From JBLNCE01 sp050260415 (lineage in GTDB: Bacteria > Bacillota > UBA4882 > JAAYXC01), in assembly GCA_050260415.1 (NCBI GenBank), contig JBLNCE010000001.1, forward strand, positions 1 through 25,779: DNA of 25,779 bases, given 5' to 3'. The notes under the pieces were generated by a model. The model saw only the letters and a list, made by a program, of their open reading frames with translations, was not told the DNA's origin and made no database searches. This document shows positions 20,812-25,779 of the stretch, piece by piece. Made by a program: the position numbers and the translations under genes. Numbering within the stretch: position 1 is the first letter of the stretch; the number at the start of each line of letters is the position of its first letter.

Positions 20812-22593
20812 TCACCCTTCTTCCAGCAGCGGTGCATCTTTAACTTCTTCAACCCAGACTGAACGTAACACGGACCGGTATACATAGAGGAAAACGCCCG
20901 CCATGACCGCGATCACGAGTATCCGGGCGACGGCGTCGGTCTTGTAGACATAGTCCCAGAGGAACGTCAATTGGTGTTCGAGCTTGAGGTCGAGGTTGTG
21001 GTCGATCATCTTGTTGGAGTAAAACTGGAGTCCGATGGCGAAGGCGCTCTCCAGCGTCAAGACGGCGGCCACGGTTAATCTCACGACCCGGCTGAAATCA
21101 AAGAGCAGGCAGGTGGCGAGTACGGCCGTCAAGATCACGGTCGTCGTAAGCGTCTCCGCCGCGAGGCCTCCCGTGTGGAGATGGGGCACGGTCGCGATGA
21201 GGCCGAGAAAGCCCACGCTTGTCAGACCCACGATGTATGTCAGGGATAGGCGTTTAGCCTGGGACGCGCCCCCCGGGACGCCGGCGTCGGCATCATTCAC
21301 ATCTAAGGGCGGGGATGGCTTGTGCCGGGCTGGTTTGCCGCGGAGGAGGCGATAATCGTGGTTGACGACGTAAAAGATCAGGAAGAGGCTTAGGGTGGTG
21401 GTAACCGCACCTGGCAACACGGCGCGGTAATATCGCAGGATGCCGTTGAGCCGGCCGAACTCCAGGATATTGCCGAACAACCCGCCGCCGTGCACCAGGT
21501 TATATGGATAGAACTGCGTGGCGGCGATGATGATCTTGTCGTGGAGAGAGGCACCGCCGCCCAGTCCCCGGTAGGTAAGGGCGGGCGAGGCGCTGATGGT
21601 CCCCTGGATCCCGAACGTGGCGAATTCCCACACGATCCAGGGCAGAACAAGGACGGCCACGGCGGCCAGAGCGCCCAGGGCGCGGCGCGGTTGGACCCGC
21701 TTCGTCACGACCAGGAACAACGTGAACGCGCCGGTCCAGAAGATCTCGAAGAGGGCGGAGGGATGGGCCAGATAAGCGCCCCCGGCGAACAGGCCGAGCA
21801 AGATGAAGCTTTTCGTGTCCGTCGCGCCGGCGACGATCTTCACCATGAAGTAGATCATCATCAGGAGCAGGTAGGAAACGAGCGCCTTGGGCCAGGGGTG
21901 TATGATGTTGTAGATCAGGAAGGGGCTGGCCATGAGGACGAAGACGGCCGCCTTAGCCGCGCGTCCGCCGATCAGACGTTCCGCCAGCAGGTAGACGGCG
22001 GGGAAGATGCCCGCTCCCACCACGCACTCCACCATTTGATAGACATAGAACTGGTTGGTAAAGACCCCTTGGAAAAACGAGCCGAGCCAGTTGAAGAGGG
22101 GGGTTCTAGAGGCCACGGAAACCACGCCGAAATACCTGGTCTGCACATCCCGTAGATTAAGGAAGACCTGTGTGAGGTCATAATGCATCCACCAGTCGCC
22201 CCAATAGCTGGCGCCGGAGTAACAGGGCGTCAGAATCTGAAAGAAGAGCATCTCGATTGAGGCCAAAAACCAGATGAAGATGGGGAAACGGCACCTCGGC
22301 TCCGTCAATTCCTTGCAGCGATCGCGCAGACCGCGATGCCAGCCCGTCGCGGCAAGCACGGCGCCGGCCGTCACCACGCAGAGGAGCGGCCAGAGATTCG
22401 GGATCCCTAGCAAGAAGGCGGCGAACGCGGAGAACCCAAAGACCAGGGCTGAGATCCCAAATGAACCCGCCACGGCTTCGTTTCCCCTGAGGCCAAGGAA
22501 CCTCAGCGACGGTACCGCTCCCACGATAAAGAATAGTAGCATGATCGCCATCTGGAGCAGCATGATAAGCAATAAGTGCCACATGAAGTTCAC
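20812..22593 (-). CDS. Large polytopic membrane protein, probable GT-C glycosyltransferase
   Basis: A 593-aa protein with about a dozen hydrophobic segments and no signal peptide. After the third hydrophobic segment a periplasm-facing loop carries GDWWMHYDLTQVFLNLRD (about 132-149), an acidic motif of the kind that forms the active site of lipid-linked-sugar-using GT-C enzymes (ArnT/PMT-like). A polar insertion near residues 420-455 (rich in Pro, Asp, Gly) separates the last group of helices. No specific family was recognised, so substrate and product are unknown. Start GTG 22593 has AAGGAA just upstream. It follows the CBM-like gene by 46 bases and is probably co-transcribed with it. Confidence 0.8.
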   Translation of the reverse strand: MNFMWHLLLIMLLQMAIMLLFFIVGAVPSLRFLGLRGNEAVAGSFGISALVFGFSAFAAFLLGIPNLWPLLCVVTAGAVLAATGWHRGLRDRCKELTEPRCRFPIFIWFLASIEMLFFQILTPCYSGASYWGDWWMHYDLTQVFLNLRDVQTRYFGVVSVASRTPLFNWLGSFFQGVFTNQFYVYQMVECVVGAGIFPAVYLLAERLIGGRAAKAAVFVLMASPFLIYNIIHPWPKALVSYLLLMMIYFMVKIVAGATDTKSFILLGLFAGGAYLAHPSALFEIFWTGAFTLFLVVTKRVQPRRALGALAAVAVLVLPWIVWEFATFGIQGTISASPALTYRGLGGGASLHDKIIIAATQFYPYNLVHGGGLFGNILEFGRLNGILRYYRAVLPGAVTTTLSLFLIFYVVNHDYRLLRGKPARHKPSPPLDVNDADAGVPGGASQAKRLSLTYIVGLTSVGFLGLIATVPHLHTGGLAAETLTTTVILTAVLATCLLFDFSRVVRLTVAAVLTLESAFAIGLQFYSNKMIDHNLDLKLEHQLTFLWDYVYKTDAVARILVIAVMAGVFLYVYRSVLRSVWVEEVKDAPLLEEG

Positions 22594-22639
22594 TCATTTC
22601 CTTGGGAAGTGGTACGGTCGCGCAGGCGTGCTTCCCCGG

Positions 22640-23347
22640 TTACTCCGTTTTCGCGTTCTTTTTTTTCTTTATGAACAAGAAGACCTGCAGGCCGATAACG
22701 GCAATGGCAATGACGAACCAGATATATACCCCGCCGCCGCCGCTACCGCTGTCTTGCGCCGCCGGTTCCGATGTTTTTGGGCCTGATAGCTGTATGTATG
22801 AATCCGGCGCTTCCTGGAGCCGCACCAGGTTCAAGTCGTCGAACCAAGCGGTCCCGGTCACTTCGCTGCCCCACATCCCCAGACGCGCGGCGAGGGCGAT
22901 CTCGTTCTGGGATTCATGCGTGCGGAAGTTCAATTCGACATAGGTCCAGTCCGTGGTGGCGTTGACCGAGGGTGTGATGTCGTAACCGCCCATGATGCAG
23001 AGGATGGCGCCCGTTTTTTCGGGGGTCACATCCGCGGTGGCGATCCAGCCCGAAAAGCGGTAGTAAGTATTGGGGCTTACTGGCACCGTCTGGATGATGC
23101 GGACGTCGCACGGGGAGTCCGCCTTCATTTTCACCGAGGCGGCGCCGCGATGGGCTTTCTCGGTGGTGACGGCGACCGATGGGCTCGTGCAGGAGGATTC
23201 GCGCGTCCAATCAACCGGTTCCTGTCCGGGAGTCCCGCGCTCGAAATCGCTGTTGACGAGGAGGTTTGCTTCGCCGTCCGCCGCCCACGCCCGTCCGAAA
23301 ACGGCGACCAATAACACGAGGACTAGCATCAACCAACGTTTGACCAT
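22640..23347 (-). CDS. Exported, membrane-anchored CBM4/9-like domain protein
   Basis: A 235-aa protein with a signal peptide (KRWLMLVLVLLVAVFG, cleavage near AWA-AD). One beta-sandwich domain of the carbohydrate-binding CBM4/9 type follows: NLLVNSDFERGTPGQEPVDW at the start, AHRGAASVKMKA, YYRFSGWIATADV, WTYVELNFRTH, and GTAWFDDLNLVRLQ at the end. A Ser/Gly linker, one transmembrane helix (about 208-225) and a lysine-rich tail (KKKKNAKTE) complete it. It probably displays a sugar-binding domain outside the membrane. It is the first gene of the polysaccharide block, downstream of two Spo0A-type boxes. Confidence 0.85.
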   Translation of the reverse strand: MVKRWLMLVLVLLVAVFGRAWAADGEANLLVNSDFERGTPGQEPVDWTRESSCTSPSVAVTTEKAHRGAASVKMKADSPCDVRIIQTVPVSPNTYYRFSGWIATADVTPEKTGAILCIMGGYDITPSVNATTDWTYVELNFRTHESQNEIALAARLGMWGSEVTGTAWFDDLNLVRLQEAPDSYIQLSGPKTSEPAAQDSGSGGGGVYIWFVIAIAVIGLQVFLFIKKKKNAKTE

Positions 23348-23372
23348 CTGCTGCTCACTCCAGATCGCGCAT

Positions 23373-23442
23373 ATTCGACAAGCGCCACAACTTGTAACGC
23401 GTAACCAGTAAGAAAATTCGACAAGTAGTCATAAAACCCTTC
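23373..23442 (-). promoter_or_regulatory. Two Spo0A-type boxes and candidate SigH promoter of the polysaccharide block
   Basis: On the minus strand two copies of CTTGTCGAAT lie 43 bases apart in the same orientation (cores 23374-23380 and 23417-23423). The distal one also forms a perfect SigH -10, GTCGAAT (23416-23422), with GAAGGGTTT (23434-23442) 11 bases upstream fitting the SigH -35 in 8 of 9 positions. The predicted start lies about 60 bases before the CBM-like gene at 23347. Found by eye; spacing of four helical turns suits tandem Spo0A binding. Confidence 0.45.
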
Positions 23443-23455
23443 ACGAAAACAAAAA

Positions 23456-23510
23456 AGACGCCCTCCCAAACGGCCTCCGATCGCCGGTGGCGATCGGAGG
23501 AGGAGGGTCG
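23456..23510 (-). terminator. Rho-independent terminator of the beta-flower-like gene
   Basis: CCTCCGATCGCC (23474-23485) pairs perfectly with GGCGATCGGAGG (23489-23500), with outer CCCTCC/GGAGGG pairing. On the minus strand it is followed by TTTTTTG at about 23455. It ends the gene at 23586-23909 and insulates the polysaccharide block downstream. Confidence 0.8.
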
Positions 23511-23585
23511 CCCTTGATGAGGCTGGGCGCGGGAGCGCTCAGGAAATGGCGGGCAGGGAGGCGCTGCCGGGATAACCGGCGCGTG

Positions 23586-23909
23586 TCACTGTATCTCGGG
23601 GGGGTCTTGGAGGTGAATATCCTCGAAGCCGGGCGGCAGCGGCAGCGGGCTGCAACCCCGAGGGCGTTCGTAGAGTCTCAGGACACCGCGGCTGCTGGAG
23701 GCGCCGAGACTCATACCACGATACCGGGAGTTGCGATCCTGCACCAAGCGGTTGATGCATAGGATCTCGCCCAGGTAGCGGCCCTCCAGATCGACGAAAA
23801 CACCGTACTTATCGAGATACCGCCCGATGTTCCTGCCGGCCGCCGTGTACAACAGGCCGTTGACCTCGCTTGCGACATGCTGGCCGCGACTGTCATAGAG
23901 AAAATTCAT
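23586..23909 (-). CDS. Small 4-fold beta-flower-like repeat protein
   Basis: A 107-aa protein beginning MNFLYDSRGQHVASEVNGLL and continuing with short repeated units of the form Y/V..xGR.IGRYLxKYGVF.DLEGRYLGEI. These recall the 4-fold beta-flower family, made of WD-like strand-turn units. The C-terminal third (SRYRGMSLGASSSRGVLRLY and a proline-rich end) is outside the repeats. ATG 23909 has GAGGGAT 5 bases upstream; the frame open to 24029 has no ribosome site. It has its own terminator and no operon partner. Function unknown. Confidence 0.7.
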   Translation of the reverse strand: MNFLYDSRGQHVASEVNGLLYTAAGRNIGRYLDKYGVFVDLEGRYLGEILCINRLVQDRNSRYRGMSLGASSSRGVLRLYERPRGCSPLPLPPGFEDIHLQDPPEIQ

Positions 23910-24255
23910 CTTGATCCCTCTTTCATGATGTCTTTTTTGCGGGAATAGGGAGTGAATTCCGAACTCAGGATCTCGTTGTCGCCTCCCCTGCGCCGTGCGC
24001 GACTGCCGGGCAGTGGACCCGTCTATCATATCGATTCGGGGTCGAACGCTCGGATGTGACCTTCCTCACAATACCAAATCGTCACGGCGGAGAACTGCCG
24101 GGATTAACGGGGAAGGCATCTCGCATCAATGCAATAAAGTGGTCCGATCTGTGATTAGCAGGAGTCTGATGGAAAAAAGCGAAATGTCAAGCATTGTGAA
24201 AAAACCGTTGCGTTCCGGTATCTTTTCCAAATCTCTTTTTATGGAGGAGTATATA
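23910..24255. other. Divergent intergenic region, no gene assigned
   Basis: About 345 bases between a minus-strand and a plus-strand gene, AT-richer than the surroundings. The downstream DUF3592 frame is open back to 23995, and ATG 24169 with AGGAG (24160-24164) is a possible longer start, but the extra residues are not family-like. No convincing vegetative promoter was found on either strand. Confidence 0.5.
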
Positions 24256-24750
24256 TTGAACGGGAGAAATCGCTCCACGCCGACGATTTTTCGCATCATC
24301 CAGTCGGATTATGCCGCCTTGCTGGCGGCCCTGTTTCCCGTTATGTGCTGGGGGCTTTACCTGGCCCTGATGGTTTTCGGCGCGCTGCCCGGACGGCACG
24401 GGCGTGGAACCATCACGGCGGCGGAGGGCGGGCCATTCTTTCTCGGCTTGGCGATCGTGGCCCTGGTTATAGGCTTGCCCCTGCTTATTTGGCGGATTAG
24501 GTTTGTGCAAAATGTCTTTGCCCGCGGTGTTGAGGTGGAGGGAAAAATCGTCGACGTCTCCTTCTACCGCGACCGGGGCCGGGTGCGGTACGCGTACGAG
24601 TATCAAGGGCGTACGTATGAGCGCGGCAATGCCGTCAGCGGGAACAAGCGTACCAGAGCACTGGCACCCGGGGCCAAGGTGGCCGTCGCCGTTGACCCGC
24701 TCCGACCAAAACGGGCGTTCATCAGGGATCTCTATTTAGGAGAGGTATGA
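24256..24750 (+). CDS. DUF3592-type membrane protein
   Basis: A 164-aa protein with two transmembrane helices (about residues 18-45 and 62-85) followed by a cytosolic or extracytosolic beta domain with the DUF3592 pattern: VEVEGKIVDVSFYRDRGRVR, YAYEYQGRTYERGNAVSG and a final PGAKVAVAVDPLRPKRAFI. Function of the family is unknown. TTG 24256 is chosen because GGAGGAG (24243-24249) is 6 bases upstream; alternatives are ATG 24241 and ATG 24169. The stop overlaps the start of a 12-codon ORF by 3 bases, linking it to the exported lyase-like gene downstream. Confidence 0.8.
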   Translation: MNGRNRSTPTIFRIIQSDYAALLAALFPVMCWGLYLALMVFGALPGRHGRGTITAAEGGPFFLGLAIVALVIGLPLLIWRIRFVQNVFARGVEVEGKIVDVSFYRDRGRVRYAYEYQGRTYERGNAVSGNKRTRALAPGAKVAVAVDPLRPKRAFIRDLYLGEV

Positions 24751-24785
24751 AAAACCTCATTATCGTGGAAGCGAAGGAGGAATAA
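24747..24785 (+). CDS. Possible 12-codon coupling ORF
   Basis: ATG 24747 overlaps the DUF3592 stop (ATGA) and is preceded by GGAG 4 bases away. It reads MKNLIIVEAKEE and stops at 24785, two bases before the GTG of the next gene. The ribosome site of that next gene (AAGGAGG, 24774-24780) lies inside it. It may couple translation of the two larger genes; the peptide itself is unlikely to be stable. Confidence 0.3.
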   Translation: MKNLIIVEAKEE

Positions 24786-24787
24786 AG

Positions 24788-25779
24788 GTGTCAGGCAAGT
24801 TCAGAAAGGCTCTCGTCATCGTTTTATCCCTTACTGTCTTGGCGGCCACGGGGTGCATCTTCAGCCATGTTTACGCGGAGGCACAGGCGCCGGTCAAGCC
24901 CGGTATCTGGAGTTCCGCGGCGGAACTCGCCGAAGTGCCGATGTCCGGGCCGGGTTGGGAGGCGGTCAAGAAAGTGGCCGATTCCGTCAGTCCGGCGCAG
25001 GCGCTCGTCTCCAATCAGGACAGCAACAACAATGTGGCCATCCTCGCGGCCGGCATCGTCTACGCCAGGACCGGCGTGCAAAGCTACAAGGATAAGGTCG
25101 CGGCGGCCTGTGAGAAACTTGCGGGCGGCGGCAAACCGACCGGCCGGACTCTGGCCTGGGCCAGAGAGACGGGCGCCTATGCGATGGCGGCGGATCTGGT
25201 TGGCTACCGGACACCGGCATTCGAGACCTGGCTCCGCAACATGGCCGAGGTCTACGTGGCGGAAGACGGCCGGACCATGAAGGGTACCTTCCTGGAACGC
25301 CCGAACAACTGGGGGACGATGGCGTTCGGATCGCTGGCGGCCATCTACGCCTATCTCGGTGATACCAAGGCCCTTGCCGAGTTGCGCGACTACTGGGTCA
25401 AGTGCGTGACCGGCCCCAATCCGGGTAGCATCTACGGCAGCGATCTGTCCTGGCACGCCGACCCCAAGAATCCCCGGCTGATCAATCCCAAGGACGCGGT
25501 GAAAGAGGGTTTGAACATCGACGGCTTCGTCCCGGACGACATGCGCCGCGGCGGCTCGTTCAAAAACCCGCCCAACTATACCGGCTACGCCTGGGAAACC
25601 TTGCAGGGATTGGTGATGGGCGCCAGGGTCCTGGCGCGCCAGGGTATGTCCATCTGGGATGTGGACGACAAGGCCCTTTATCGCGCGGCATACGCCATTC
25701 AGGTCCGGCTGGGCGGTACCGACGCCGCCTGGAAAGCCGAGGGCGACGATCGCTGGATGCTGGCCTTTCTGGACAAGGT
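24788..25779 (+). CDS. Exported alginate-lyase-like protein (partial, 3' end outside the window)
   Basis: The first 330 codons are present and the frame is still open at the window end. GTG 24788 has AAGGAGG (24774-24780) 7 bases upstream. The N-terminus is a signal sequence (ALVIVLSLTVLAATGC), either a lipoprotein signal with Cys22 or cleaved near VYA-EA. The mature part is all-alpha and resembles the alginate lyase superfamily (toroid fold): LERPNNWGTMAFGSLAAIYAY (about 169-189), GSDLSWHADPKN, then NYTGYAWETLQGLVMGARVL (about 263-282). It probably cleaves an acidic polysaccharide outside the cell, but the substrate is not readable here and eliminase activity is inferred from family resemblance. 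Confidence 0.8.
   Translation, partial: MSGKFRKALVIVLSLTVLAATGCIFSHVYAEAQAPVKPGIWSSAAELAEVPMSGPGWEAVKKVADSVSPAQALVSNQDSNNNVAILAAGIVYARTGVQSYKDKVAAACEKLAGGGKPTGRTLAWARETGAYAMAADLVGYRTPAFETWLRNMAEVYVAEDGRTMKGTFLERPNNWGTMAFGSLAAIYAYLGDTKALAELRDYWVKCVTGPNPGSIYGSDLSWHADPKNPRLINPKDAVKEGLNIDGFVPDDMRRGGSFKNPPNYTGYAWETLQGLVMGARVLARQGMSIWDVDDKALYRAAYAIQVRLGGTDAAWKAEGDDRWMLAFLDK

Noticed and set aside
24158..24184. SigH-like promoter (GCAGGAGTC, 11 bases, AGCGAAA) ahead of DUF3592
   Set aside because: The AGGAG also fits a ribosome site for ATG 24169 in the same frame, so the match is ambiguous and no Spo0A box supports it.
24824..25456. 210-codon minus-strand open frame
   Set aside because: It lies antisense to the exported lyase-like gene, which has a signal peptide, a ribosome site and family motifs.

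Overview
The window comes from a GC-rich endospore-forming Firmicute, probably of the Clostridia/Peptococcia type (Moorella- or Desulfotomaculum-like). The evidence is a textbook spoIIAA-spoIIAB-sigF operon running into spoVAC-spoVAD-spoVAE, candidate Spo0A boxes (TGTCGAA) in several intergenic regions, and Shine-Dalgarno sites close to the AGGAGG consensus. TTG, GTG and probably CTG start codons are used freely.

Layout. 1-180: tRNA-Leu(UAA) with its own promoter and terminator. 341-790: three tandem, very small, one-helix membrane proteins. 911-4786: the spoIIA/spoVA sporulation operon. 4973-7306: a CheY-like receiver protein divergent from a DUF47 (PhoU-like)-Pit phosphate transport pair. 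7310-7455: a MITE-like inverted-repeat element. 7513-9146: inorganic pyrophosphatase (minus strand) and a secreted, membrane-anchored DOMON/glucodextranase-C-like protein. 9147-9994: a long non-coding, hairpin-rich stretch with a two-copy element whose stems show compensatory base changes. 9995-12163: Tex. 12390-13366: decaying DNA, with an inverted repeat, a livK C-terminal fragment, and an fpg/nei gene reduced to its two ends.

13520-23347 (minus strand): about 10 kb of surface-polysaccharide genes. In transcription order they are a CBM-like anchored protein, a GT-C-type membrane glycosyltransferase, rfbF, rfbG, an NAD-dependent sugar epimerase/reductase, a split transketolase (N then C subunit), rfbH and a GtrB-like GT2. 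rfbF-rfbG-rfbH make a CDP-3,6-dideoxy-4-ketohexose. The transketolase pair sits directly between the sugar-modifying genes and overlaps its neighbours, which suggests it may act on that sugar (for example C2 branching) rather than in central metabolism. Upstream of this block lie two same-orientation Spo0A-type boxes and a good match to a SigH promoter, so the polysaccharide may be made at entry into sporulation.

23586-25779: a small protein resembling the 4-fold beta-flower family (minus strand), a DUF3592 membrane protein, a coupled 12-codon ORF, and the first 330 codons of an exported alginate-lyase-like protein that runs off the window. Promoter, operator and RNA-structure calls were made by eye and are less certain than the gene calls.
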